Part shown: piece by piece, positions 1 to 8,333 of the stretch
How positions within the stretch are numbered: the stretch's first letter is position 1
Layout: every line of letters begins with the position of its first letter
Assembly (NCBI GenBank): GCA_964509545.1
Contig: CAZDXQ010000042.1
Span: forward strand, 1 to 34,298
Direction of reading: 5' to 3'
DNA: 34,298 nt
From: JADJWR01 sp964509545
Lineage (GTDB): Bacteria; Pseudomonadota; Gammaproteobacteria; Burkholderiales; Burkholderiaceae_F
The notes under the pieces: generated by a model
What the model was told of the DNA's origin: nothing
The model's input: the letters and a program-made list of their open reading frames with translations, nothing else
Databases searched by the model: none
Program-made: the position numbers and the translations under genes

Positions 1-47
1 GCCGCTCAACTCCTGCTCAACACGACCGGGGGTTGACACAGGGTGTC

Positions 48-779
48 TCATGCCGTACCCCGGTCACGCCGTTCGCGCCTGCCCGCCTTGCGCGTGCCCT
101 GCGCTTGCGGCTTCAGCGCGGCGACGAACGCTTCCAGCGCAGCGGCAAGGTAGCGGTCGTTGTCCAGTCCGCCCGGCCGGCATGGACCGAAGGAGCGGTT
201 CCATAGCGTCAGCATCACCAGCGGCGCTGCCATGACGTGCACGAAATACTCGATGTCGACGGCACGGAACTCCCCGCGCGCGATGCCCTCGGCGATCACC
301 TCGCCGAACAGGCGGTGCCAGGGCTCGATCACTTCGTCGACGAAGAAACGGGCGATCTCCGGAAAGTTGCCGCTTTCGGCAACGATCAGCTTGCTGATGC
401 CGGCGGCCGGCGTCTGCCCGTGCTGCTGCCACCAGCGCTGCACCAGGTGGCGCAGCAGCTCCTCGCGCGACCCGCTGAACCGGCGCAGCACCTCGCGCGT
501 CTGGCTGATGCGCGCGACGATGTTCTCGCGCACCACGGCCTTGAACAGTTCTTCCTTGTTGGCGAAGTACAGGTACAGCGTGCCCTTGGCCACGCCGGCC
601 CGGGCCGCCACGTCGTCGAGCCGCGTGCCGGCGTAACCGCGCTCGACGAACAGGTCCAGCGCCGCGGCAAGCAGCTGTCCCGGACGTTCGTCCTTGCGCC
701 GTTCCCAGCGCGGTGCGGCGCCCTGCGCTGAAGCTGTTCTGGCCACGTGTCCCGGGCGCAGGCCGCCACTGGCGACCAT
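48..779 (-). CDS. TetR/AcrR-family transcriptional regulator
   Basis: Predicted 243-residue DNA-binding repressor. Residues about 30-86 form the TetR N-terminal domain, with the helix-turn-helix around residues 54-73 (LDDVAARAGVAKGTLYLYF, then NKEELF). The rest is an all-helical ligand/dimer domain of the AcrR type. An ATG at 779 is chosen because the reading frame upstream of it (to 872) reads as low-complexity non-protein sequence and because an inverted repeat begins two bases upstream of the ATG. The gene is divergent from the MacA-type adaptor at 992, so its likely role is local control of that efflux operon and of itself. The ligand is unknown. The family call is secure; the target is inferred from position. 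Confidence 0.9.
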   Translation of the reverse strand: MVASGGLRPGHVARTASAQGAAPRWERRKDERPGQLLAAALDLFVERGYAGTRLDDVAARAGVAKGTLYLYFANKEELFKAVVRENIVARISQTREVLRRFSGSREELLRHLVQRWWQQHGQTPAAGISKLIVAESGNFPEIARFFVDEVIEPWHRLFGEVIAEGIARGEFRAVDIEYFVHVMAAPLVMLTLWNRSFGPCRPGGLDNDRYLAAALEAFVAALKPQAQGTRKAGRRERRDRGTA

Positions 780-781
780 AA

Positions 782-797
782 CTGACCGAAGAGTCAG
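782..797. promoter_or_regulatory. Candidate TetR operator (CTGAC-N6-GTCAG)
   Basis: A perfect 5-bp inverted repeat with a 6-base spacer lies immediately upstream of the tetR ATG, in the divergent promoter region. TetR-family regulators commonly bind such palindromes next to their own gene. A weaker related stretch (GTCAG...CGGTCC, 927-943) lies nearer macA. Binding is inferred, not shown. Confidence 0.5.
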
Positions 798-991
798 CAA
801 TGTAGGCGCTGCTGCGACGAGGGTCAAGCCGCCGACGGCAAACGGGGTGGGGGTATCCCCGCGGGACGCCAACGGCGGCGCGGTTGTCGCATTCGTTTAC
901 GTTCGGCAACGGTTCCGGAACTCGGCGTCAGTAAACTCGGTCCACTGCTGAAGACGCCCTTGGCCGCGCCGGCGGCGCGCGCCTGCTGCCA

Positions 992-2473
992 ATGCCTTCC
1001 TTTCCTCGACGCTCCGGCCTGCTGGCCCTGACGGTTCTCGCTCTGGCGGCAGCCGCGGCCGCGTATTACGCGTGGTCGGCACGCGACAGCGCCCAGGCGC
1101 CGACCTATCGCTTCGCCAAGGTCGAACGCGGTCCGCTGACCGCGACAGTGGCGGCCTCCGGCACGCTGAACCCGGTGATCTCGGTGCAGGTGGGCACGCA
1201 GGTCTCCGGCCAGGTCAAGGAACTGTTCGTCGACTTCAACTCGCCGGTCAAGGCCGGCCAGCTGATCGCCCGAATCGATCCGGAAACGTTCCAGTACCGC
1301 GTGCGGCAGAGCGAGGCCGACCTGGAGGCGGCGCGTTCGGCGCTCGGCCGCGCCCAGGTCAACCTGCTCAACGCAAAGCGCGACCTCGACCGTACGCGCG
1401 AGCTGGTGTCGAAGAACTTCGTTTCGCCTGCCGATCTCGACACGCGGCAGGCGGCATTCGACCTGGCGCGCGCCGACGTGAAGAACGGCCAGGCCGTGGT
1501 GGCGCAGCGGGAGGCGTCGCTGGCCTCGGCGCGGGTCGACCTCGGCCGCACGCAGATCCGCGCGCCGGTCGACGGCGTCGTGATCAAGCGCAGCGTCGAC
1601 GTCGGGCAGACGGTCGCGGCAAGCCTGCAGGCGCCGGAACTGTTCATCATCGCCAAGGACCTGCGCGACATGCAGGTCGAAACCTCGATCGACGAGGCGG
1701 ACGTCGGCCGCATCCGCGTCGGCCAGCGCGCGACCTTTACCGTCGATGCCTTTCCCGGCCGCAGCTTCAGCGGCGAGGTGCGGCAGGTGCGCAAGAGCGC
1801 TCAGAACGTGCAGAACGTCGTCACCTACACCGTGCTCGTGTCGGCCGCCAATCCGGACGGCCAGCTGATGCCGGGCATGACCGCCAACGTGCGCATCGTC
1901 ACCGACACGCGCGAATCGGTGCTGAAGATCGCCAACGCGGCGCTGCGCTTCCGCCCTCCCGGCGAGGCCGCGCCGGCGCAGACGAAGGCGGCAAACGACG
2001 CACCGGCGGCGGGCGGCGGCCAGCTGCAGCAGCTGCGCGAGCGCATGCTGGCGGAACTGAAGCTCGACGACGCGCAGCAGGCGAGGGTACAGGCCATCTT
2101 CGAGCAGGTGCGTGGCCGGTTCATGAGCCTGCGCGAACTGCCGGAAGAAGCGCGGGCCAGGGCGGGCGCCACGGCCCGAGCCGAAATGCGGGCGAGCGTC
2201 GAGGAGATCCTGACACCGGAGCAGAAGGAACGCTTCGCGCAGATCCTGGCCGAGACCGGCGGCCGCGGCGGCCAGGCCGCGCGCGGCCGCATCTGGATCC
2301 TCGACAGCGGCAAGACGCGCGCCCTCGACGTGCGCACCGGCCTGACCGACGGCACGGCCACCGAAATCAGCGGCAACGGCGTCGACGAAGGACTGGAGGT
2401 GATCGTCGGCATGCAGGGTGGGGCCGCTGCAGCTCCGGCAACGAAAGCCGGCTCGCCGCGGATGTTCTTCTAG
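992..2473 (+). CDS. MacA/HlyD-type periplasmic adaptor with LTxxQ insert
   Basis: Periplasmic membrane-fusion protein (493 aa) expected to link the MacB-type ATPase/permease pair downstream to an outer-membrane channel. Residues 8-27 are an N-terminal membrane anchor. They are followed by a barrel-sandwich/lipoyl half (about 60-100), an alpha-hairpin coiled coil (about 100-185), the second lipoyl half (DGVVIKRSVDVGQ, about 200) and a beta-barrel (about 225-305). Residues about 340-425 are an extra helical segment absent from ordinary MacA, containing LKLDDAQQARVQ and LTPEQKERF, which look like the LTxxQ repeats of Spy/CpxP. The membrane-proximal domain resumes afterwards (GRIWILDSGKTRALDV). 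No clear ribosome site precedes the ATG. No TolC-like gene is in the window. Substrate unknown. Confidence 0.88.
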   Translation: MPSFPRRSGLLALTVLALAAAAAAYYAWSARDSAQAPTYRFAKVERGPLTATVAASGTLNPVISVQVGTQVSGQVKELFVDFNSPVKAGQLIARIDPETFQYRVRQSEADLEAARSALGRAQVNLLNAKRDLDRTRELVSKNFVSPADLDTRQAAFDLARADVKNGQAVVAQREASLASARVDLGRTQIRAPVDGVVIKRSVDVGQTVAASLQAPELFIIAKDLRDMQVETSIDEADVGRIRVGQRATFTVDAFPGRSFSGEVRQVRKSAQNVQNVVTYTVLVSAANPDGQLMPGMTANVRIVTDTRESVLKIANAALRFRPPGEAAPAQTKAANDAPAAGGGQLQQLRERMLAELKLDDAQQARVQAIFEQVRGRFMSLRELPEEARARAGATARAEMRASVEEILTPEQKERFAQILAETGGRGGQAARGRIWILDSGKTRALDVRTGLTDGTATEISGNGVDEGLEVIVGMQGGAAAAPATKAGSPRMFF

Positions 2474-2626
2474 CGCGCATGGGCTCGAAGCGATGAGCGA
2501 TCAGCGTGTTCGGCCGAAAGCGACCCACAGGCTGCGCTGCATAGCCGCCAGGCGCCACGCGCGCCGTGCGCGTCGCGCTCTTGAAGCGCCCCTCATCGCC
2601 ATGGCTTCGGCGCCGTGTCGTTCGCC

Positions 2627-3370
2627 ATGAGCGGGCCGCTGATCGAAGTGGCCGATCTCGCCAAGGACTACGTCCTCGGCGACACGGTCGTGCACGCGCT
2701 CGACGGCGTGACGGTGTCGATCGGGGCCGGCGAGTTCGTCGCCGTGATGGGGCCGTCGGGCTCGGGCAAGTCGACCTTCATGAACCTGATCGGCTGCCTC
2801 GACCGGCCGACCCGCGGCCAGTACCGGCTGGCCGGCGAAGACGTCGCCGCGATGGACGCCGACCAGCTCGCGGCAATCCGCAACCGGAGGATCGGCTTCG
2901 TGTTCCAGCAGTTCAACCTGCTGGCACGCACGACGGCACTCGAAAACGTCGAGCTGCCGCTGATGTACGCCGGCCTGCCGGCGGCCGAGCGGCACCGCCG
3001 CGCCACATCCAGCCTTTCTCAGGTCGGCCTGGCCGAACGCGCCGGCCATCTGCCGTCGCAGCTTTCCGGCGGCCAGCAGCAGCGGGTGGCGATCGCCCGC
3101 GCCCTGGTCAATGACCCGGCGCTGATCCTCGCCGACGAGCCGACTGGCGCGCTGGATTCGCGCACATCGCTCGAGATCATGGCGCTGCTGCAGCAGCTGA
3201 ACCGCGCCGGCATCACGATCGTGGTCGTGACCCACGAACACGACATCGCGGCGTATGCCGGCCGCCTGATCAGCTTCCGCGACGGCCGCGTGCGCAGCGA
3301 CGAGCGCCAGGCGCAGCGCGATGCCGCGGCCGACCTGGCGCGCGCCGACACGCCGCGTCAGGCGGCGTAG
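2627..3370 (+). CDS. MacB/LolD-type ABC transporter ATPase
   Basis: Cytoplasmic nucleotide-binding subunit (247 aa) of the efflux system. Walker A GPSGSGKS is at residues 42-49, the Q-loop FQQFN near 92-96, the signature LSGGQQQR near 146-153 and Walker B LILADEP near 166-172 with the catalytic Glu, followed by the D-loop and the switch histidine (VVTHEHD). The CLDRPTRGQY stretch is typical of the MacB/LolD/FtsE branch. An ATG at 2627 (MSGPLIEV) is preferred over an in-frame GTG at 2615. In E. coli MacB the ATPase and permease are one chain; here they are separate genes with an inverted-repeat element between them. Energises export, probably by the mechanotransmission mode known for MacB. Confidence 0.93.
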   Translation: MSGPLIEVADLAKDYVLGDTVVHALDGVTVSIGAGEFVAVMGPSGSGKSTFMNLIGCLDRPTRGQYRLAGEDVAAMDADQLAAIRNRRIGFVFQQFNLLARTTALENVELPLMYAGLPAAERHRRATSSLSQVGLAERAGHLPSQLSGGQQQRVAIARALVNDPALILADEPTGALDSRTSLEIMALLQQLNRAGITIVVVTHEHDIAAYAGRLISFRDGRVRSDERQAQRDAAADLARADTPRQAA

Positions 3371-3384
3371 CAATGAAGAGATTT

Positions 3385-3545
3385 GCCACGGATGAACACG
3401 GATGCACACGGATGAACACAAAGGAATACGGACGGTGCAGAGGGCACGGTTGAAGCTGCGCCGAATGCGCTGCCTGGACCCATTCGGCAGCACGACGCGT
3501 CGCTCGGCACGTCCGAATCCGCGTTCATCCGTGTGCATCCGTGGC
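3385..3545. repeat. About 160-bp inverted-repeat element between ATPase and permease genes
   Basis: The left end carries tandem copies of CACGGATG (3385-3417). The right end (3523-3545) is its reverse complement: 21 bases (3397-3417 against 3523-3543) pair perfectly. The interior also folds: GGAATACGGACGGTGC pairs imperfectly with GGCACGTCCGAATCCG, and CCGAATG (3461-3467) pairs with CATTCGG (3481-3487). The whole unit could form one long hairpin. ATCCGTGT/CATCCGTGG-type repeats recur as dispersed intergenic elements in proteobacterial genomes (from memory). It ends 15 bases before the permease ATG, so it may affect mRNA stability or translation of the permease. Confidence 0.8.
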
Positions 3546-3560
3546 TGATTGGTGTCCGTC

Positions 3561-4793
3561 ATGAACGCGCTGATGGTCCTGCGGGTGGCGCTGAAGGCGC
3601 TGCGGGTGAACAAGCTGCGCACGGCGCTGACGATGCTCGGCATGATCATTGGCGTGGCCGCGGTGATCGCGATGATTTCCATTGGCGCCGGCGCGCAGGA
3701 GCGCGTGCGCGAGCAGATCAAGAACCTCGGCTCGAACCTGATCCTGGTGCTGCCGGGGTCGACCACGGCCAGCGGCGTGCGCCTGGGCTGGGGCGCGGCG
3801 CAGACGCTGACCGAGGAGGACGCGCGGGCCATCGCGCTCGAGGTCGAGGGGGTCGTGGTGGCGGCACCTGCAGTGCGCGGCACCGGGCAGGTCGTCGCCG
3901 GCGGCGCCAACTGGGCCACGCAGTTCTTCGGCACGACCAACGATTACCTCGTTGCCCGCGACTGGCCGATTGCCGCCGGACGCGCCTTCGAGGACACCGA
4001 GCTTTCCGGTGCCGGCAAGGTGGCGCTGATCGGCGTGACCACCGCGCAGCAGCTGTTCGGCGACGGCGATCCGGTCGACCAGGTGATCCGCGTGCGCAAG
4101 GTGCCGCTGACGGTGATCGGCGTGCTCGAGCGCAAGGGACAGAATGCGCTCGGCCAGGACCAGGACGACATCATCCTGATGCCGATCTCGACTGCCCGCG
4201 CGCGTGTGCTCGGCCAGGCGCAGGGCCGATTGCGACGCGTCAACTCGATCTCGGTCAAGGTGGCCGACGGGGTCGACATGAAAGGCGTCGAGGAGCGGAT
4301 GCGTGAGCTGCTGCGGCAGCGGCAGCGCGTTCAGCCGGGCGCCGAGGACCCGTTCACCATCCGCAACCTGACCGAACTGCTGCAGGCGCAGGAGGCGGCG
4401 AGCCGTGTGATGACCCTGCTTCTCGGTGCGGTGGCCTCGGTGAGCCTGCTCGTCGGCGGCATCGGCATCATGAACATCATGCTGGTCAGCGTCACCGAGC
4501 GCACGCGCGAGATCGGGCTGCGGATGGCGGTGGGCGCGCGCGGGCGCGACATCCTCAAGCAGTTCCTGGTCGAGGCGACGACACTGTCGATGATCGGCGG
4601 CCTGCTCGGCGTCGCCCTCGGCATCGGCGCCTCGGTGGCCATCGGCGAGTTCGCCGGCTGGCGGGTGGACATCACGTCGCAGGCCGTGGTCCTCGCCGTG
4701 GGATTTTCGGCGGCGGTCGGCGTATTCTTCGGCTTCTATCCGGCGCGCAAGGCCTCGCGGTTGCTGCCGATCGAGGCCCTGCGCTACGAATGA
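3561..4793 (+). CDS. MacB-type ABC transporter permease (FtsX-like)
   Basis: Membrane subunit (410 aa) of the efflux system. It has the MacB/FtsX layout: TM1 at about residues 22-42 (TALTMLGMIIGVAAVI), a large periplasmic MacB_PCD domain (about 45-275), then three C-terminal helices (about 285-305, 335-355, 372-398). The region after TM2 carries the conserved MLVSVTERTREIGLRMAVGARGRDI coupling segment (given here in two parts: MLVSVTERTREIG and LRMAVGARGRDI), and the protein ends with ARKASRLLPIEALRYE, typical of the family. ATG 3561 is chosen; an in-frame TTG at 3549 and an ATG at 3573 are alternatives. It pairs with the ATPase at 2627 and adaptor at 992. Confidence 0.92.
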   Translation: MNALMVLRVALKALRVNKLRTALTMLGMIIGVAAVIAMISIGAGAQERVREQIKNLGSNLILVLPGSTTASGVRLGWGAAQTLTEEDARAIALEVEGVVVAAPAVRGTGQVVAGGANWATQFFGTTNDYLVARDWPIAAGRAFEDTELSGAGKVALIGVTTAQQLFGDGDPVDQVIRVRKVPLTVIGVLERKGQNALGQDQDDIILMPISTARARVLGQAQGRLRRVNSISVKVADGVDMKGVEERMRELLRQRQRVQPGAEDPFTIRNLTELLQAQEAASRVMTLLLGAVASVSLLVGGIGIMNIMLVSVTERTREIGLRMAVGARGRDILKQFLVEATTLSMIGGLLGVALGIGASVAIGEFAGWRVDITSQAVVLAVGFSAAVGVFFGFYPARKASRLLPIEALRYE

Positions 4794-4802
4794 GCGGGTA
4801 GC

Positions 4803-4819
4803 GCTGCCCGCCGGGCAGC
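4803..4819 (+). terminator. Short GC hairpin after permease gene
   Basis: A perfect 7-bp stem (GCTGCCC / GGGCAGC) with a 3-base loop starts 9 bases after the permease stop codon. There is no T-tract, so it could be a weak terminator or mRNA-end stabiliser rather than a strong intrinsic terminator. The next gene runs the same way, so read-through is likely. Confidence 0.35.
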
Positions 4820-4910
4820 CCGAGGAGACGGACCCGCTGAACTGTCAGCCCGCAAGTGCCGCTGGGCGTTGTTGCGCGAGGGGGCGCAGCAGCGACCTGG
4901 GGAGGAACTG

Positions 4911-5441
4911 ATGAGCCGGCCCGCAACTGCCGTTTGTCTTTGCATGCTGCTCGGCGCCTGTGCCACCGCGCCCGGGCCGCGATCTTTCATGCTGTCGACT
5001 TCCGAAATCGAGCGCCAGATCGAAACCGACCTGGGCAGCGCCTTCGAGCTGTTCAAAGGGCTCGACATGCGCCGGCCGGAGGTGGCGGTGATGCCGATCT
5101 CCGAGCGGCTGCAGCTGACCTGGACCGTGCGCGTACCGGACGGGCCGACCGAGGTGCCGTTGGGCGTGGCCGTGGCATTGGCCGGCAAGCCGGTGCTGAA
5201 CGCCGCGCGCAGCGGCATCGATCTGACACAGGTCACCCTCGAGGACGTGCGCCTGACCGGCGTGCCGAAGCTGTTCGGCTTCGGCCTGGCTCAGCTCGGC
5301 GACCGCAAGGGCGCGCGGCTGCCCGATCTGCCGCTGGTCTCGCTGCCCGCCGATCAGCTCACCCGCCGCCAGGTCGCCTACGGCGCCACGGCGGTCGAGG
5401 TGACCTACGGCGGCCTGCGCGTCAACATCGCGCCGAAGTAG
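4911..5441 (+). CDS. DUF1439 (YceB-like) lipoprotein
   Basis: Predicted 176-residue lipoprotein. The signal peptide ends in a lipobox LGAC with the acylated Cys at residue 17. The body contains FMLSTSEIERQIETDL, FELFKGLD and a repeated beta pattern resembling the DUF1439/YceB family, small beta-rich periplasmic lipoproteins of unknown function in the inner leaflet of the outer membrane. ATG 4911 is preceded by GGAGGA at the right distance. It follows the efflux genes by 117 bases. Whether it works with them is unknown; co-transcription is possible. Confidence 0.75.
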   Translation: MSRPATAVCLCMLLGACATAPGPRSFMLSTSEIERQIETDLGSAFELFKGLDMRRPEVAVMPISERLQLTWTVRVPDGPTEVPLGVAVALAGKPVLNAARSGIDLTQVTLEDVRLTGVPKLFGFGLAQLGDRKGARLPDLPLVSLPADQLTRRQVAYGATAVEVTYGGLRVNIAPK

Positions 5442-5571
5442 ATCCTGTCCCCGAATCCGCTACGGCGGCGCCGCCCGAGTTTGAGCGGGCCGACGCCGGC
5501 GCCGATAATTCGTCATTCCTGTCTGCTGGTGATGCGCTTCGCGGCGCCGTGCCGGCGTCGCGGAGTTCCTA

Positions 5572-6429
5572 TTGGACTGGCTGCTCGCGCTAAAGGCCCT
5601 GTTGCTCGGCGTCATCGAGGGCCTGACCGAATTCCTGCCGGTGTCCAGTACCGGGCATCTGATCGTCACCGAAGACCTCGTCCGTTTCCGCATCGCCACG
5701 CGCGAAGCGTTCATCGTCGCCATCCAGGCCGGCGCGATCCTCGCCGTTTGCTGGGAGTACCGGCAGCGGCTGCTGCACTTCGTCACCCACCTGCGCCGCG
5801 ACGCACGCGAGCAAAAGCTGGCGGTGAACGTGGCGGTCGGTTTTCTGCCGGCGGCGCTGATCGGCGTTCTGGCCAAGAGTGCGATCGAACATTTCCTGTT
5901 CAAGCCGCTGCCGGTGGCCACCGCGCTGGTCGTCGGCGGGCTGGTCATACTCTGGGCCGAGGCGCGGCACCGTCGGCGCTACGGTGAACTCGACCTTGCC
6001 GGCCAGCGGCGCGCACGTGTCGAGACGCTCGACGACATCGGCCCCTGGGATGCACTGCGCGTCGGCGTCGTGCAGTGCCTGGCGCTGATCCCCGGCACCA
6101 GCCGCTCGGGGGCGACGATCATCGGCGGCCTGCTCTTCGGCTTCTCGCGCAAGGCGGCCACCGAGTTCTCCTTCTTTCTCGCCATACCGACCGTGATCGG
6201 GGCCAGCGTGTACTCCGGCTACAAGGCGCGCGAGCAGTTCGTCGCCACCGACCTGCCGCTGTACGCGATCGGTTTCATCGCTGCCTTCTTCGCCGGGCTG
6301 GCGTGCGTGCGCTGGCTGCTCGCATACATCAGCCAGCACGATTTCCGGCTGTTCGCCTGGTACCGGATCGTCTTCGGCGGCGTGATCCTGGTCACCGCCT
6401 ACGCCGGCTGGGTCGACTGGACCCAATGA
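5572..6429 (+). CDS. uppP: Undecaprenyl-diphosphatase UppP/BacA
   Basis: Integral membrane phosphatase (285 aa) that recycles undecaprenyl diphosphate to the monophosphate carrier for peptidoglycan and other envelope glycans; overproduction gives bacitracin resistance. Both family signatures are present: the EGLTEFLPVSSTGH segment (residues 16-29, with the E-x3-E pair) and PGTSRSGAT (about 174-182). About eight hydrophobic helices span the length, which matches the usual 265-290 residues. The start is a TTG at 5572 with GGAG 6 bases upstream. No ATG lies near enough to give a full first helix. Confidence 0.95.
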   Translation: MDWLLALKALLLGVIEGLTEFLPVSSTGHLIVTEDLVRFRIATREAFIVAIQAGAILAVCWEYRQRLLHFVTHLRRDAREQKLAVNVAVGFLPAALIGVLAKSAIEHFLFKPLPVATALVVGGLVILWAEARHRRRYGELDLAGQRRARVETLDDIGPWDALRVGVVQCLALIPGTSRSGATIIGGLLFGFSRKAATEFSFFLAIPTVIGASVYSGYKAREQFVATDLPLYAIGFIAAFFAGLACVRWLLAYISQHDFRLFAWYRIVFGGVILVTAYAGWVDWTQ

Positions 6430-6444
6430 GGCGGGCCGGCGTGC

Positions 6445-6464
6445 GCGGGCGCGGCGCCGCCCGC
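6445..6464 (+). other. GC-rich hairpin in the uppP-DUF6498 gap
   Basis: GCGGGC (6445-6450) pairs with GCCCGC (6459-6464) around an 8-base GC loop, 15 bases after the uppP stop and just before the next ATG. There is no T-tract. It may be a stabiliser or a weak terminator, or simply reflect composition. Confidence 0.25.
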
Positions 6465-6472
6465 GTCAGCGG

Positions 6473-7120
6473 ATGAATCCCCCGACGGGCGCGCTGCAGT
6501 CCATCGCCGCCTTCGGCGGCGCGCTGGTGATCGCGGTCGGTGTGCTGCTCTTCGACTGGCCGACGTTCACCGTGCTGGCGCTGTACTGGCTGGAGAACGT
6601 GATCATCGGCGCCTTCACCGCGGCGCGAATTCTCGCCGCCGGCGCGCGCACGGAGCGCTACGTCCAGTCGCTGGCCACCACTGCCTTCTTCACCGTCCAC
6701 TACGGCCTGTTCTGCCTGGTTCACGGCGTGTTCGTGGCCACGCTGTTCGGCGGCATCGGCACGGCGCAAGGTCTGTTCGATCCGGTGCTGCTCATGGCCG
6801 GGCGCATTTCCGGCGATGCCGTTGGGGCGATCGTGGTCGCGGCCATGGTCATCGCCGCGGCGGCCGACGCCTGGCGCGCCGCGGCGCGCGACGCCGACGA
6901 GGACGAAGCGGTCGGCAGGATCATGGTCGAACCGTATGGCCGCATCGTCGTGCTGCACCTTGTGCTGATCGGTGGCGGCTTCCTGATGCAGATGCTGAAG
7001 CTGCCCGCGCTGGCGGCGCTGCTGCTCGTGGCCATCAAGCTCGCCTACGATCTGCGCCGCGCGCGGCAGGAGCCGCCCGCCAAGGAAGGCGGCCGTCTTT
7101 CGCGCCGCGCCTCCGGCTGA
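6473..7120 (+). CDS. DUF6498 family membrane protein
   Basis: Predicted 215-residue integral membrane protein with about five hydrophobic segments. The YWLENVIIGAFTAARIL motif (residues about 39-55) and the TTAFFTVHYGLFCLVHGVF region (about 72-90) are the recognisable hallmarks of DUF6498. Function is unknown. It follows uppP by 43 bases on the same strand and could share its transcript. It converges on trmB with only 17 bases between stop codons. Confidence 0.75.
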   Translation: MNPPTGALQSIAAFGGALVIAVGVLLFDWPTFTVLALYWLENVIIGAFTAARILAAGARTERYVQSLATTAFFTVHYGLFCLVHGVFVATLFGGIGTAQGLFDPVLLMAGRISGDAVGAIVVAAMVIAAAADAWRAAARDADEDEAVGRIMVEPYGRIVVLHLVLIGGGFLMQMLKLPALAALLLVAIKLAYDLRRARQEPPAKEGGRLSRRASG

Positions 7121-7137
7121 CGAGCGATGCGGCGAGC

Positions 7138-7875
7138 TCAGCGGCGCGCGAACACCAGGTCCCAGACGCCGTGGCCGAGTCGCTGGCCGCGGCAGTGGAA
7201 CTTCGTCGTCGGCCGCGACACGCAGGGGTTCGACGGCGCCGGCGCGTAGCCGTCGTGCAGGTTGCGCAGCAGCGGCTCGGCGCCGAGCACGTCGAGCATC
7301 TGCTCGGCGTAGTGCTGCCAGTCGGTGGCGCAGTGCAGGTAGCCACCACGCGCCAGGCGGCTGGCGAGCAGGGCGACGAACGCCGGCGCGATCAGCCGCC
7401 GCTTGTGGTGGCGCGCTTTCGGCCAAGGGTCGGGAAAGAACACGTGCACGCCGGCCAGCGCCTGCGGCGCGATCATGTCGCGCACCACCTCGACGGCGTC
7501 GTGCTGGATGATGCGGACGTTATCGAGGTGCAGTTCGTCGACGCGCCGTGCCAGCGCGCCGATACCGGCGGCGAAGACCTCGATGCCGAGGAAGTTCACG
7601 TCCGGCCGCGCCTGCGCGATCGCCGCCGTCGTTTCGCCCATGCCGAAGCCGATCTCCAGCACGGTCGGTGCGTCGCGGCCGAAGGCGGCGGCCAGATCGA
7701 GCAGCGCCGGTCGATAGGCGATCGCCAGCCGCGGCAGCACTTCGGCATAGGCGCGTCGCTGCGCCTGAGTCACGCGGCCCCGGCGCATGGCGAACGAACG
7801 GATGTGCCGGAGTGCCGGCGCCCTGTCGTCGACGCTGTTGTCGCGATCCGGCGGATCGCCTGCGCCTGCGGTCAC
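7138..7875 (-). CDS. trmB: tRNA (guanine-N7)-methyltransferase TrmB
   Basis: SAM-dependent enzyme (245 aa) that makes m7G46 in the variable loop of tRNAs. The glycine-rich SAM loop VLEIGFGMGE and the family-specific FFPDPWPKARHHKRRL active-site block are both present, and IRSFAMRRGR near the N-terminus is the typical start of proteobacterial TrmB. The GTG start at 7875 shares bases with the OsmC-gene stop (GTGA overlap), strong evidence for this start and for translational coupling. An internal ATG before RRGRVTQ would remove the conserved IRSF segment. Confidence 0.93.
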   Translation of the reverse strand: MTAGAGDPPDRDNSVDDRAPALRHIRSFAMRRGRVTQAQRRAYAEVLPRLAIAYRPALLDLAAAFGRDAPTVLEIGFGMGETTAAIAQARPDVNFLGIEVFAAGIGALARRVDELHLDNVRIIQHDAVEVVRDMIAPQALAGVHVFFPDPWPKARHHKRRLIAPAFVALLASRLARGGYLHCATDWQHYAEQMLDVLGAEPLLRNLHDGYAPAPSNPCVSRPTTKFHCRGQRLGHGVWDLVFARR

Positions 7876-8333
7876 GTCACGGTCGAGGGCTCGACGCGCA
7901 CGTCGAAGCGCACCGAGTTCGACATGAAGCAGTTGGCGTGCGCCTTCTCGTGCAGCGCCTGCGCCCGTGCCGCGTCGGCAGCATCGGCGAGGGTCACCCG
8001 CGGCCTCAGCACGACCTCGACCATGCGCATCTTGCCGTCGCGGATGGCCAGCGTGCCGACACCGTGATCCGTATAGGCGGTGATGCGGATGCCGGCGCGT
8101 TCGGCCAGCGCCAGGTAGGTCAGGTGGTGACACGACATCAGCGACGACACCATCAGCGTCTCCGGGTTGTGCCGCGAGTCGTCACCATTGAACACCGACG
8201 GCGACGAGCCGGCCAGCGGCGCCTTGCCGGCGAACTGCAGTACGAAGCTGCGTTCGAGTTTCAGCTTGTTGTCGACAACGGTGGCCGTGCCGGTCCAGTG
8301 CAGATCGCCGGCGAAAAGGTGCTGCTGTGTCAT
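7872..8333 (-). CDS. OsmC-family peroxiredoxin-like protein
   Basis: Predicted 153-residue thiol peroxidase-like protein of the OsmC/Ohr superfamily. The two redox cysteines are present: Cys68 in SSLMSCHHLTYL and Cys135 in AHANCFMSNSV, with NPETLMVSSL just before the first, as in OsmC-like proteins of the 'YhfA/SACOL1771' side of the family. Family members reduce organic hydroperoxides; the substrate here is unknown. It is upstream of and overlaps trmB. About 155 bases separate it from the upstream tRNA-Gly gene and presumably contain its promoter, but no convincing -35/-10 stands out. Confidence 0.88.
   Translation of the reverse strand: MTQQHLFAGDLHWTGTATVVDNKLKLERSFVLQFAGKAPLAGSSPSVFNGDDSRHNPETLMVSSLMSCHHLTYLALAERAGIRITAYTDHGVGTLAIRDGKMRMVEVVLRPRVTLADAADAARAQALHEKAHANCFMSNSVRFDVRVEPSTVT

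Noticed and set aside
3371..3560. The inverted-repeat element as a small CRISPR array
   Set aside because: The CACGGATG units are directly adjacent, with no 30-40-base spacers, and the two ends are inverted rather than direct copies.
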